Part shown: piece after piece, positions 35,977 to 44,721 of the stretch
How the letters are laid out: every line of letters starts with the position of its first letter
How positions within the stretch are numbered: position 1 is the first letter of the stretch
Source: Clostridia bacterium
Lineage (GTDB): Bacteria; Bacillota; Clostridia; UBA1381; UBA9506
Direction: 5' to 3'
DNA: 64,000 nt
NCBI GenBank assembly: GCA_017416855.1
Contig: JAFQAZ010000021.1
Location: 62,001 to 126,000, forward strand
The notes under the pieces: model-generated
Seen by the model: the letters and a program-made list of their open reading frames with translations, nothing else
What the model was told of the DNA's origin: nothing
Databases searched by the model: none
Made by a program: the position numbers and the translations under genes

Positions 35977-36850
35977 AGCCTTTACCTCCCAACTCATAAA
36001 TGAAAACTTCTTCCAAGGTCAACGGAATCAAATCCGCCAGGATGGGTTCAAACGTTTCTACCTGTTGTAAAATTTCTTCCCGCTTGCCACGAATAATGAG
36101 CAAATGCACCCGCCCTGTCTGGGTGTGATTTAAAACTGAAAGTTTTTCTGAAAGTCCCTGAGGAAATTCTCCATCAAAAGCCACCTGCAACTTAAAGGTA
36201 TCCGATTTCATATCAGAAAGCGCTTTCTGCAGTAACACTTCTCCTTGATGCAAAATGCCCACATGGTCGCAAACATCCTCCAGTTCACGCAGATTATGAC
36301 TTGAAATGAGCACGGTCACCTGACGTTCTTCTACCTCCTGCAAAATGACGCTCCACACTTTTTTACGCATCACAGGGTCCAGGCCATCCACCGGTTCATC
36401 TAAAATAATCACATCCGGGCAACAACTCATGCAAACCCAAAAAGCAACCTGCTTTTGCATGCCTTTCGAAAAATGGGCGATTCGTTTTTTCTCATCCAGT
36501 TGGAACAGTTTCCCTAACGCTTCATATTTCTCCCAGGAAAAAGCGGGATACATCGTGCTGTAAAACTTAGCCATATCTCTGGGTGTATAAGTAGCCGGAA
36601 AATATAAATCATCCGGTATGTAAGCAATTCTTTCCTTTAATAATGGATTGTCATATACCGGCTCACCATCCACCGTAATGGTGCCGGCATCTGTCCGGTA
36701 CACCCCACACAGACATTTAATTAAGGTTGTTTTACCGGAACCGTTTGGTCCAACCAAGCCGTAAACCGTTCCTTTTTCTATTAATAAATCCGCTTCTTTC
36801 AAAGCTGTAAAATCATCAAACTTTTTGGTTAAATTTTTAATTTCAATCAC
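35951..36850 (-). CDS. ABC transporter ATP-binding protein (YtrB-like)
   Basis: 299 residues. Walker A is GPNGSGKTT near residue 38, the signature is HFSKGMQKQVAF, Walker B is VIILDEPVDGLDPV, and the H-loop is LISSHNL. The GTG start is supported by GGGGAG seven bases upstream and lies within the end of the gntR gene (8-base overlap). It is the middle gene of a regulator-ATPase-permease operon. The first glycine of the usual LSGG signature loop is replaced (FSKG), as in other members of this subfamily. Confidence 0.9.
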   Translation of the reverse strand: MIEIKNLTKKFDDFTALKEADLLIEKGTVYGLVGPNGSGKTTLIKCLCGVYRTDAGTITVDGEPVYDNPLLKERIAYIPDDLYFPATYTPRDMAKFYSTMYPAFSWEKYEALGKLFQLDEKKRIAHFSKGMQKQVAFWVCMSCCPDVIILDEPVDGLDPVMRKKVWSVILQEVEERQVTVLISSHNLRELEDVCDHVGILHQGEVLLQKALSDMKSDTFKLQVAFDGEFPQGLSEKLSVLNHTQTGRVHLLIIRGKREEILQQVETFEPILADLIPLTLEEVFIYELGGKGYDFKNILD

Positions 36851-37214
36851 AGGAATTCTCCCCTTTCTGTAAAATGTCTATCAGTTCTTCTTTTGTTACA
36901 CCCAGATACAAAAGCTCAGAGGCGCAAGTTTTAAAGTTTTGTTTCAGCTCGCAAATTCTTTCATTTTGTTCTGCGTTTTCTCTTGGAGAAACAAAATTGC
37001 CCCGACCCTTTACCGAATAAATAAAGCCTTCATTCTCCAGCTCCCTATAGGCACGTTGAATTGTATTCGGGTTAATGGCCAACTGACCGGCAATATCTCG
37101 CACCGATGGAATTTGCTCATCTTCCTTTAAAATACCTTTCATAATTAACTTTTTCAGTTCGTCCCTGACCTGCTCGTAAATTGCTTTCTGACTCCGGTAA
37201 TCGATCTGAATCAT
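36843..37214 (-). CDS. GntR family regulator, YtrA subfamily
   Basis: 123 residues. The short form consists only of a winged-helix domain (IYEQVRDELKKLIMKGILKEDEQIPSVRDIAGQLAINPNTIQRAYRELENEGFIYSVKGRGNFVS) and a ~40-residue dimerisation helix, which defines the YtrA type. Such regulators usually repress their own operon. A 14 bp perfect palindrome lies over the start of transcription and is the probable operator. GGGAGG precedes the ATG. Confidence 0.92.
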   Translation of the reverse strand: MIQIDYRSQKAIYEQVRDELKKLIMKGILKEDEQIPSVRDIAGQLAINPNTIQRAYRELENEGFIYSVKGRGNFVSPRENAEQNERICELKQNFKTCASELLYLGVTKEELIDILQKGENSCD

Positions 37215-37239
37215 TGTCTCACCTCCCTAACTGTACTAC

Positions 37240-37286
37240 GTGTATTAATACACTTAAACTTTATCATAATTTTCCGCTTCTGTCAA
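37240..37286 (-). promoter_or_regulatory. Promoter and YtrA-type operator of the gntR-ABC operon
   Basis: On the minus strand, TTGACA (37281-37286), a 17-base spacer and TAAAGT (37258-37263). The palindrome GTGTATTAATACAC (37240-37253) follows immediately, across the transcription start. Its layout fits known YtrA-type operators. Confidence 0.78.
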
Positions 37287-37412
37287 TATTTTTTTGTAAA
37301 AAACTTATTTATAGCAATATCCGGCCAGATATACACCGCAAAAACGCTATAAAAGCCGAAAATATTGTATCTGTTATTGCATCAACACAACATCTTGTAT
37401 ATTACAATTCAA

Positions 37413-37440
37413 TTGCAAAAAAATTAAACTTTTTTTGCAA
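37413..37440. repeat. Inverted repeat upstream of the mraZ promoter
   Basis: Arms TTGCAAAAAAA (37413-37423) and its exact complement (37430-37440), six bases apart, end seven bases before the mraZ -35. It could be a weak terminator or a protein site. The rest of 37287-37446 shows nothing recognisable. Confidence 0.5.
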
Positions 37441-37446
37441 AAACAC

Positions 37447-37475
37447 TTGCAAAATGATAAAAAATAATGTAAAAT
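37447..37475 (+). promoter_or_regulatory. Promoter of the dcw cluster (mraZ)
   Basis: TTGCAA (37447-37452), a 17-base spacer and TAAAAT (37470-37475), about 140 bases upstream of mraZ. Confidence 0.75.
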
Positions 37476-37480
37476 AAAAG

Positions 37481-37520
37481 TGAAATGGTGGAAAGTGGAG
37501 CAAAATGGATAAAAAGGGTG
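37481..37520 (+). promoter_or_regulatory. MraZ-box candidate: four 10 bp phased repeats
   Basis: Four consecutive 10-mers have an A-rich left half followed by TGG, TGG, TGG and GGG, placed at 37486, 37496, 37506 and 37516. They begin at the expected transcription start of the mraZ promoter. MraZ is known to bind direct TGG-type repeats near its own promoter, so autoregulation is likely. Confidence 0.7.
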
Positions 37521-37612
37521 CATTTTTTAATGGCAACCCTCTATTTTGGTCTTCCTATCTTTATTTCTGTTTTAAATTTTTCCTATTTAATAAGGAAAGG
37601 CGGTGAAAAGAT

Positions 37613-38044
37613 ATGTTTATCGGCGAATACCAGCACACATTAGATGCCAAAGGCAGAATGTTCGTGCCTTCTAAATTCCGTGATGACTTGGGCGACACTT
37701 TTATTGTCACCTTAGGTCTTGATAACTGTCTTTTCGTTTTTCCGCAGGAAGAATTTGAACGGTTAAAGGCAAAATTAGATGCCATCTCCATCACCAACAA
37801 AGATGCCCGCACCTTTGCCCGGTTCTTCTTTGCCGGTGCCAGCGAGTGCGAAATGGATAAGCAGGGACGAATTATGATTCCTGCCAAACTCCGTGATTAT
37901 GCAGGCCTTGCTAAAGATGTTACCGTTGTTGGTGTTTCCAACCGTGTGGAACTGTGGAACACAGAATCCTGGGAAAGCACCCACAGCTTTGAAAACTTCA
38001 GCCCCGATGAGCTTTCCGAAAAAATGGAGTTGCTTGGCCTATGA
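37613..38044 (+). CDS. mraZ: Transcriptional regulator MraZ
   Basis: 143 residues, two AbrB-like half-domains: MFIGEYQHTLDAKGRMFVPSKFRDDLG at the N-terminus and CEMDKQGRIMIPAKLRDYAGL in the second half. It forms rings that bind direct repeats in front of the dcw cluster and repress it. AAAGGCGG precedes the ATG. The last four bases overlap rsmH (ATGA). It is the first gene of a ~15 kb same-strand cluster ending with ftsZ. Confidence 0.97.
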   Translation: MFIGEYQHTLDAKGRMFVPSKFRDDLGDTFIVTLGLDNCLFVFPQEEFERLKAKLDAISITNKDARTFARFFFAGASECEMDKQGRIMIPAKLRDYAGLAKDVTVVGVSNRVELWNTESWESTHSFENFSPDELSEKMELLGL

Positions 38045-38991
38045 CAATAGAACAAACCTCCTTTCATCATGTTCCGGTTATGTTAATGCCCTGTCTTGAT
38101 GCATTAAACATCTCCCCTGATGGCATTTATGCTGATGCCACCTTAGGTGGTGCCGGCCACAGCAGCGAAATCGCCAAACGGTTATCTGAAAACGGTCGTT
38201 TAATTGGTTTTGACCGCGATCCTGAGGCAATTGCTGCTTCATCTGAGCGACTTGCCCCCTTTGGCAATCGTATCACTTTGGTCAACCGGAATTATAAAGA
38301 AGTAAAATCAGCTCTTGCCGAGCTTTCTGTTCCTTATTTAAATGGTGCTTTGATGGATTTGGGTGTTTCCTCCCATCAGTTAGACGAAGCCGATCGCGGT
38401 TTTTCCTATATGCAGGACGCACCTTTGGATATGCGGATGAACCCCGCTGACCCTCTCTCGGCAGAAGAGGTTGTAAATACTTATTCTAAAGAAGAACTGG
38501 AACATATTATATATACTTATGGCGAAGAGCGTTGGGCCAAACGCATTGTGGAGTTTATTCTCGATGCACGAAACACCGCCCCAATTAAAACCACCGGCGA
38601 ATTGGTGGACATCATTAAAAAGGCCGTGCCAAAAGATGCCCGTCGGGATGGCCCCCACCCTGCCAAACGAACCTTTCAGGCAATCCGTATTGAGGTGAAC
38701 AATGAACTCGGTGGTTTAACTGAAGCCCTTCATGATTTTATTGATGTGTTGGCGCCGGGCGGACATTTAGCCGTTATTACCTTCCACTCATTGGAAGACA
38801 GAATTGTAAAAAATATTTTCCGCGAACGGGAAAAAGGGTGCACTTGCCCACCGGAATATCCGGCTTGTGTGTGCGGTAAAACAAGTGCCGGCAAGGTGTT
38901 AACCAGAAAACCCATCCTGCCAACCGATGCAGAAATCAATGAGAATCCCAGAGCACGGAGTGCCAAACTCCGTGTGTTTGAAAAACGATAA
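38041..38991 (+). CDS. rsmH: 16S rRNA (cytosine-1402-N4)-methyltransferase
   Basis: 316 residues. It methylates C1402 in the decoding centre. The SAM site is YADATLGGAGHSSEIAKRL, with LMDLGVSSHQLDEADRGFSYMQDAPLDMRM (motif IV region) and ITFHSLEDRIVKNIFRE following. The C-terminal ANPRARSAKLR-type ending is present (ENPRARSAKLRVFEK). It is coupled to mraZ by a four-base overlap, which is standard for dcw clusters. Confidence 0.97.
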   Translation: MTIEQTSFHHVPVMLMPCLDALNISPDGIYADATLGGAGHSSEIAKRLSENGRLIGFDRDPEAIAASSERLAPFGNRITLVNRNYKEVKSALAELSVPYLNGALMDLGVSSHQLDEADRGFSYMQDAPLDMRMNPADPLSAEEVVNTYSKEELEHIIYTYGEERWAKRIVEFILDARNTAPIKTTGELVDIIKKAVPKDARRDGPHPAKRTFQAIRIEVNNELGGLTEALHDFIDVLAPGGHLAVITFHSLEDRIVKNIFREREKGCTCPPEYPACVCGKTSAGKVLTRKPILPTDAEINENPRARSAKLRVFEKR

Positions 38992-39016
38992 AACAAAGAA
39001 ATGGAGTGAAGGAACT

Positions 39017-39499
39017 GTGAACAGCAGAAACAATCTGGCTTATGACCCTCTTTATAGTCCCGAACAACCTGAACAGCAGGTCAAAACACATTCCAATGTC
39101 AGAATTAAAGTTTCCAAAAAAACACAGTCTAACCAAAAACACGCCAATGCAGTTGGCCTTGTTAAGCTTGTCTTACTGGCCACCTTTGCTTTTGTTGTTT
39201 TATTCCGCGGTGTTATGATTACAGACCGTTCTGCCATCGTCAATCAAAAGGCAGAAGAGTACCAGAACCTAGTTACAACCAACGAAAAATTACAGTTCGA
39301 AATTGACCGTTCGTTAGATTTAGACAACGTTGAATACATTGCCAGAAACGAATTGGGTATGCGCAGAGCTGAAAAATACCAAACTATCTACATTAATATT
39401 GAACAAACTGATTATGTTGAAAAATATGTTAAAAACAAATTTAACCCTCTCGAAACATTAAAGCTTTCTGCCGGGAATCTGTTAGCATATCTCGATTAG
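39017..39499 (+). CDS. ftsL: Cell division protein FtsL-like
   Basis: 160 residues from GTG 39017, which has GGAG and AAGGA just upstream; the frame extends back into rsmH but without a ribosome site. A basic, polar N-terminus (~55 residues) is followed by one membrane helix (LVKLVLLATFAFVVLF), then a coiled-coil (NQKAEEYQNLVTTNEKLQFEIDRSLDLDNVEYIARNELGM) of the FtsL/DivIC type. Its position between rsmH and the septal PBP gene is that of ftsL. It would act in the FtsQLB complex. Confidence 0.87.
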   Translation: MNSRNNLAYDPLYSPEQPEQQVKTHSNVRIKVSKKTQSNQKHANAVGLVKLVLLATFAFVVLFRGVMITDRSAIVNQKAEEYQNLVTTNEKLQFEIDRSLDLDNVEYIARNELGMRRAEKYQTIYINIEQTDYVEKYVKNKFNPLETLKLSAGNLLAYLD

Positions 39500-39587
39500 A
39501 AACTGTTTTTTCGCATAATCCGTTTTCCCGCTTACTATAATATAGTAAAGTCTTGTAAAGGAGTTGCGGGTTTCCGCTGTCTGGCGT

Positions 39588-41777
39588 ATGAGCACACCGA
39601 AACGAAAATTAAGAATCAGAATTTTATCATCCTTCTTGGCCTTTGCCGTAATTTTGACATTGCTTGGCGTAAGGCTTGTTTTTTTACAAATATTTCAGAG
39701 CGGAGAGCTGCAAAAAAAGGCTGTGGAGCAGCAAACAAGGGATAGTATGGTTGCTTCCCACCGCGGAACAATTTACGACCGCAACCACAAAACCCTGGCG
39801 CAGAGTTCCACGGCACACACCGTAACTGCCAACCCCAACGAAATTCAAAAAGCCAAAAAGGACATTGGCGAAACCGCTTACAAACTCGCCACTGTTTTAG
39901 ATATGGACCCAAAAGACATTAGCACAATGCTTGAGAAGAAAACCAACCACGTTACCATTAAACGTCGCGTAGAAGATGACGTGGCAAACGCCGTCCGTGA
40001 GTTGGAATTAACCGGCATTTATTTGCAGGAAGATGCCAAGCGCTACTACCCTTACGGCAATTTCGCCTCTCACATTTTAGGTTTTGTAGGTAACGATAAT
40101 CAGGGATTGGGCGGCATTGAAGCTTTATACGAAGAACAGCTCAAAGGCGTTCCGGGCCGTGTGATTGCTCTGAAAAACGCCTTGGATACCGATATGCCCT
40201 TTAAAGAAGAAAAACACATTGATCCCCAAAACGGAACCAATGTTGTGTTAACCATCGACGAAGTGATTCAGCACTTTGCCGAAAAGCACCTGGAAACTGC
40301 CTTCCACGAAGAAAAGGTACAGGCAGGCGCAGCCGCTATCGTTACAGATGTAAAAACCGGCGAAGTATTGGCTATGGCAACCAAGCCGGACTACGATTTG
40401 AATCAGCCCTTCCTTTTAGCAGAAGAAACTGAGGAACAGCTGAGCAGCATTGCCAATGAAGACGAGCGTTCCACCGCCCGTTCCAACGCTTTGCAGAAAA
40501 TGTGGCGTAACAAAGCCGTGGTGGATTCCTACGAACCCGGTTCCTGTTTTAAGATTATCACTGGCTGTATGGCATTAGAGGAAGGATTAATCACACCCGA
40601 AAGCCCCTTCTTCTGCTCCGGCTCCAAAAAGGTAGAAAACAGAACCATTAACTGTTCTCACCACGACGGCCATGGTGCGCAAACCTTTGCCGATGCCGTG
40701 AAGAATTCCTGCAACCCTGCTTTTATTGATGTAGGTTTGATGGTCGGAAAAGAAAAATTCAAAGAATATTATCAGGCCTTTGGCTTTATGGATACCACCG
40801 GCTTCGACCTGCCTGGTGAAGCAAAAGGTGTGTTTTATGCTGACGAAAACTACAACACCGTAGAGCTAGCCACAGCTTCTTTCGGCCAGGGCCCCATTGT
40901 TACGCCCCTGCAGTTGATGACAGCCGTAGGTGCTGTTGCCAACGGCGGAAAGCTGATGAAGCCTTACTTGGTAAAAGAACTGGTTGATAACGATGGCAAT
41001 GTCATTAAACGCACAGAACCCACCGTTGTCCGCCAGGTTATTTCTCAGAAAACCTCTGAACAGATGTGCGCCATGCTGGAAAACACCGTTACGAACGGTA
41101 CCGGCCAGAATGCTTACATTAAAGGCTTCCGCGTAGCCGGTAAAACAGGCACCTCTGAAAAAATTCCCCGTGGTAACGGAAAATACATTTCATCTTTTAT
41201 TGCATTTGCACCGGCAAACGACCCCAAAATCGCTTGTCTGGTTGTTTTAGATGAACCTTCCAATGGCCAATATTACGGTGGTGCTATTGCCGCTCCTGTT
41301 GTGGCTAAGATTATGGAAGACACCCTGCAGTATATGGGTATTACTCCCCAATACACAGAAGAAGAAAAGCAAAGTCTTGATTTTTATGTACCCGATGTAA
41401 AGGGTCTTTCCATTGATAACGCCGCTAAGAGTCTCACAAGCGAAGGCTTTAAATACCGCGTTGTGGGTCAGGGTGCCACTATCAAGAACCAGACCCCCAA
41501 GGCCGGTTCCCTCTTACCTTCCGGCTCTGTTGTTATTATTTATACTGAAGATAACGTTTCACAGAAAGTAGTGGTGCCCGATCTGACCGGCTTATCCATT
41601 AACCAGGCACAACAGCGTTTGGCAGAACACAATCTGAACATCGCCATTTCCGGTGCCGGTGCAACAGGTCACTCCTCTAACCTGACCGTTGCCAACAGCC
41701 AAATTCCGCCGGCCGGTACTGAAGTAAACGAAGGCACTATTGTCGATGTTGAATTCCGTTATTTAGACGTAGACTAA
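39588..41777 (+). CDS. Class B penicillin-binding protein with two PASTA domains (FtsI/SpoVD-like)
   Basis: About 729 residues. It is a D,D-transpeptidase that cross-links septal or spore cortex peptidoglycan. One N-terminal helix (ILSSFLAFAVILTLLGVRLVFLQ) precedes the dimerisation domain (SHRGTIYDRN). The transpeptidase follows, with serine in SCFK (about residue 319), SCN and KTGT (about 519). Two PASTA domains close it (VPDVKGLS near 600 and VPDLTGLS near 660). The domain order is that of SpoVD, but it is the only PBP in the cluster, so it may serve division as well. No ribosome site fits ATG 39588 well; AAAGGAG at 39557 instead faces a TTG at 39564. Confidence 0.9.
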   Translation: MSTPKRKLRIRILSSFLAFAVILTLLGVRLVFLQIFQSGELQKKAVEQQTRDSMVASHRGTIYDRNHKTLAQSSTAHTVTANPNEIQKAKKDIGETAYKLATVLDMDPKDISTMLEKKTNHVTIKRRVEDDVANAVRELELTGIYLQEDAKRYYPYGNFASHILGFVGNDNQGLGGIEALYEEQLKGVPGRVIALKNALDTDMPFKEEKHIDPQNGTNVVLTIDEVIQHFAEKHLETAFHEEKVQAGAAAIVTDVKTGEVLAMATKPDYDLNQPFLLAEETEEQLSSIANEDERSTARSNALQKMWRNKAVVDSYEPGSCFKIITGCMALEEGLITPESPFFCSGSKKVENRTINCSHHDGHGAQTFADAVKNSCNPAFIDVGLMVGKEKFKEYYQAFGFMDTTGFDLPGEAKGVFYADENYNTVELATASFGQGPIVTPLQLMTAVGAVANGGKLMKPYLVKELVDNDGNVIKRTEPTVVRQVISQKTSEQMCAMLENTVTNGTGQNAYIKGFRVAGKTGTSEKIPRGNGKYISSFIAFAPANDPKIACLVVLDEPSNGQYYGGAIAAPVVAKIMEDTLQYMGITPQYTEEEKQSLDFYVPDVKGLSIDNAAKSLTSEGFKYRVVGQGATIKNQTPKAGSLLPSGSVVIIYTEDNVSQKVVVPDLTGLSINQAQQRLAEHNLNIAISGAGATGHSSNLTVANSQIPPAGTEVNEGTIVDVEFRYLDVD

Positions 41778-41840
41778 GTCCAATGCAGACAATTACAACG
41801 GCAACATTCTGAAAATATACAGAAAGGCGATGACTATAAC

Positions 41841-43292
41841 ATGAAACTCAGCAAGCTATTGGAAAATGTAAAACTTCTCCAATCCATTACAGAAAATATT
41901 GACATCACCGGTATCGCCTATGATTCCCGAAAGGTTGTAAAGGGCTATTTGTTCGTGTGCATAAAGGGTTATGAAACAGATGGCCATTTATACATCGAAA
42001 ACGCCATCGCAAACGGAGCAGCAGCCATTTTGGTGCAAGATGAGATTGCACAGCTGTCCGTTCCCTGCCTGCGCGCTGAAGATACAAGAAAGGCTCTGGC
42101 TCAGATAGCTGCTAATTTTTATGATCATCCTGAGAAAAAATTAAAACCCGTTGCTGTAACCGGTACAAACGGAAAAACAACGGTAACAACATTAATTAAA
42201 AGCATTCTGGATTTTGCCGGAAAAAAGGTTGGCCTCATTGGCACCAATGCCAATATGATAGGAAACACCGTGTTGCCTACCGAGCGCACCACGCCTGAGT
42301 CTCTGGATTTATTTGAGTTGTTTGCCCATATGGTTGATGAAGGTATGGAATATGTGGTAATGGAGGTCTCTTCTCACTCCTTGTTCCTGAACCGGGTGTA
42401 CGGCATTCCCTTTGCCGTTGCCGCCTTCACTAACTTAACCCAGGATCATCTGGATTTCCACGGAAATATGGAAAACTATTTTCTGGCAAAACAGATTCTG
42501 TTCACCATGTGCGATACTGCCATCATTAATATAGATGATGACTACGGTCAACGTTTGGCAAAAGAAAACCAATGCCCTACTATCACCTACTCTGTGGATG
42601 CTGAATCTGATTTAAAAGCCACGAATTGCCGGATCTCTCCCCGTGGTGTCATTTTCTCTTTAACAACACAGGAAAGTGAGTTGTCCGTCCGTTTAGGAAT
42701 CCCCGGTAAATTCTCTGTATATAACTGTTTAGCCGCTTTTTCTGTTTGTCTTGCTTTAGGCATTGATGCACAAAAAATAATTGATGCTCTGCTGGTAGCC
42801 AAGGGCGTGCCGGGGCGGGCAGAAAACGTTTATACCGGAACCGATTACACCGTTTTAATCGATTATGCACATACCCCGGACGGTTTGGAGAACATTATCA
42901 GAACGGTTAAAGACTTCGCCCAAGGCCGTGTGGTTACTCTGTTCGGCTGCGGTGGAGACAGAGATCCCGTTAAACGCCCCATAATGGGCAAAATTGCCGG
43001 AGAGCTTTCTGATTTTTGCATCATCACTTCTGATAATCCCCGGACAGAAGAACCTATGAATATCATCAGGCAGATTGAAGCAGGCATGAAAGAGACCTCC
43101 TGTTCATATACTGTCATAGAAAAGCGCCGGGATGCCATCCGGTTTGCACTGACAGAAGCACAACCGGGAGACTGCATTATTCTGGCCGGAAAAGGACACG
43201 AAACCTATCAAATTATAGGAAAAGAAAAGCGTCATTTTGATGAACGCGAAGTCATTCGGGAAATTTTGGCTGAGCTTTCAGAAAAAGCATAA
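41841..43292 (+). CDS. murE: UDP-MurNAc-tripeptide synthetase (meso-DAP adding)
   Basis: 483 residues. It adds the third amino acid to UDP-MurNAc-L-Ala-D-Glu. ATP loop VTGTNGKTTVTTLI near residue 108; EVSSHSLFLNRV and FTNLTQDHLDFHG follow; VLIDYAHTPDGLENII marks the C-terminal domain. The residue-selecting motif is DNPR (about residue 398), which is the signature of meso-diaminopimelate enzymes rather than lysine-adding ones. This predicts A1-gamma-type peptidoglycan. The gene follows the PBP by 63 bases. Confidence 0.96.
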   Translation: MKLSKLLENVKLLQSITENIDITGIAYDSRKVVKGYLFVCIKGYETDGHLYIENAIANGAAAILVQDEIAQLSVPCLRAEDTRKALAQIAANFYDHPEKKLKPVAVTGTNGKTTVTTLIKSILDFAGKKVGLIGTNANMIGNTVLPTERTTPESLDLFELFAHMVDEGMEYVVMEVSSHSLFLNRVYGIPFAVAAFTNLTQDHLDFHGNMENYFLAKQILFTMCDTAIINIDDDYGQRLAKENQCPTITYSVDAESDLKATNCRISPRGVIFSLTTQESELSVRLGIPGKFSVYNCLAAFSVCLALGIDAQKIIDALLVAKGVPGRAENVYTGTDYTVLIDYAHTPDGLENIIRTVKDFAQGRVVTLFGCGGDRDPVKRPIMGKIAGELSDFCIITSDNPRTEEPMNIIRQIEAGMKETSCSYTVIEKRRDAIRFALTEAQPGDCIILAGKGHETYQIIGKEKRHFDEREVIREILAELSEKA

Positions 43293-43325
43293 TATAAATT
43301 TGAATTCCTCGAAGGGAAGACCGAT

Positions 43326-44693
43326 ATGAATCCTATAACTATTCAAAATATTGTAGCTGCTACAGGCGGCTCCTTGATTTGCGGTGATTTAGAAACAAAA
43401 ATCACCGCTATTTGTACTGATACGCGCAAAATTATTCCTGGCGCTCTGTTTATACCCTTAGTCGGCGAAAATTTCGATGCTCACGACTTCATCGACACTG
43501 CTTTAGAAGGAGGTTGTGTTGCCGCTTTATCCGCAAGACCGTGCAAGCACACCGGAAAGGCCATCATTTCCGTTGCAGATACAAAAAAGGCATTGGGCGA
43601 TCTGGCCACCTTTTATCGCAATAAATTTGACATTCCGTTCGTTGCCATCACCGGCAGCGTGGGCAAAACAACAGTAAAAGAACTGACTGCAACCGTTTTA
43701 TCTGCCCGCTATAATGTATTGAAAACCGCTGGTAATTTCAACAACGAAATCGGCTTGCCTCTCACCCTGTTCCATTTGGAAAGTACTCACGAAGCCGCCA
43801 TTACGGAAATGGGGATGAGCGGTTTTGGCGAAATTGACACATTAGCCGCCATAGCCACCCCGGATATTGGCATTGTGACTAACATTGGTCTTTCTCACAT
43901 TGAAAAATTAGGTTCTCAGGAAAACATATATAAAGCAAAAGCCGAGTTATTTCCCCATATCAAGGAAAATGGCACGGTGATTATCAACGGCGACGACCCC
44001 ATTTTGTCTGCACACCGTTCAGAAATCGGTCGCAAAATCGTTTCCGTTGGTTTAACCCCCGGTTGTGACCTGACAGCAGTCAACATTTCTTCCTCCCCGG
44101 AAAGCCTTACCTTTACGGTGAAATCTGCTTTGGAAGAAGTACCTGTAACCTTACAAATTCCCGGTGAGCACAATGTGATCAACGCTCTTTTAGCTTGCGC
44201 CGCCGGACAGATTCTTGGCATTTCTCTCACAGAGGCCGCAAACGCTTTGAGTCAATACCGTTCTACCGATAAACGCCTGCAGCTGATTAACGCAGGCAAC
44301 ATAACCATCATCAATGATTGTTACAACGCCGCCCCTGCATCTGTAGAGGCCGCATTAAAAGTTCTTTGCTCACACACCGGCCGCAGAATTGCAGTTTTAG
44401 GCGATATTAAAGAATTAGGCACACACACTGAGCCTGCCCATAGAAAAATTGGAGAACAGGCCGCCTGCTTCGGAACCGATGCTCTCTTTACCTTTGGCGA
44501 AAACGCTGCCTTTTCAGCTGAATCCGCTAAAGCAAAGAAAATGAAAGATGTGTTTGCAACAAATGATATAGAAACATTAAAAAGCGCATTACAAAGCTAT
44601 TTAAAGCCCGGTGATGTTGTGTTGATCAAAGGTTCACGCGCTATGAAGCTTGAGCGCATCACGGAGTTTTTAACCGAAAACACAATTTGCTGA
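43326..44693 (+). CDS. murF: UDP-MurNAc-tripeptide-D-Ala-D-Ala ligase
   Basis: 455 residues. It attaches D-Ala-D-Ala to complete the pentapeptide precursor. ATP loop ITGSVGKTTVKELTATVL near residue 112; FNNEIGLPLTLFHLE and EMGMSGFGEIDTLA are MurF blocks; INDCYNAAPASVEAALKVL lies in the C-terminal domain. The D-Ala-D-Ala ligase gene itself is not in the window. It lies 33 bases after murE. Confidence 0.96.
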   Translation: MNPITIQNIVAATGGSLICGDLETKITAICTDTRKIIPGALFIPLVGENFDAHDFIDTALEGGCVAALSARPCKHTGKAIISVADTKKALGDLATFYRNKFDIPFVAITGSVGKTTVKELTATVLSARYNVLKTAGNFNNEIGLPLTLFHLESTHEAAITEMGMSGFGEIDTLAAIATPDIGIVTNIGLSHIEKLGSQENIYKAKAELFPHIKENGTVIINGDDPILSAHRSEIGRKIVSVGLTPGCDLTAVNISSSPESLTFTVKSALEEVPVTLQIPGEHNVINALLACAAGQILGISLTEAANALSQYRSTDKRLQLINAGNITIINDCYNAAPASVEAALKVLCSHTGRRIAVLGDIKELGTHTEPAHRKIGEQAACFGTDALFTFGENAAFSAESAKAKKMKDVFATNDIETLKSALQSYLKPGDVVLIKGSRAMKLERITEFLTENTIC

Positions 44694-44721
44694 TGTCATA
44701 ACACAAAGGAGTTGACCACCC

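Noticed and set aside
35020-35997. Longer N-terminus of the YtrC-like permease (start at 35997)
   Set aside because: The extra seven codons include the ribosome site GGAGG of the ATG at 35976.
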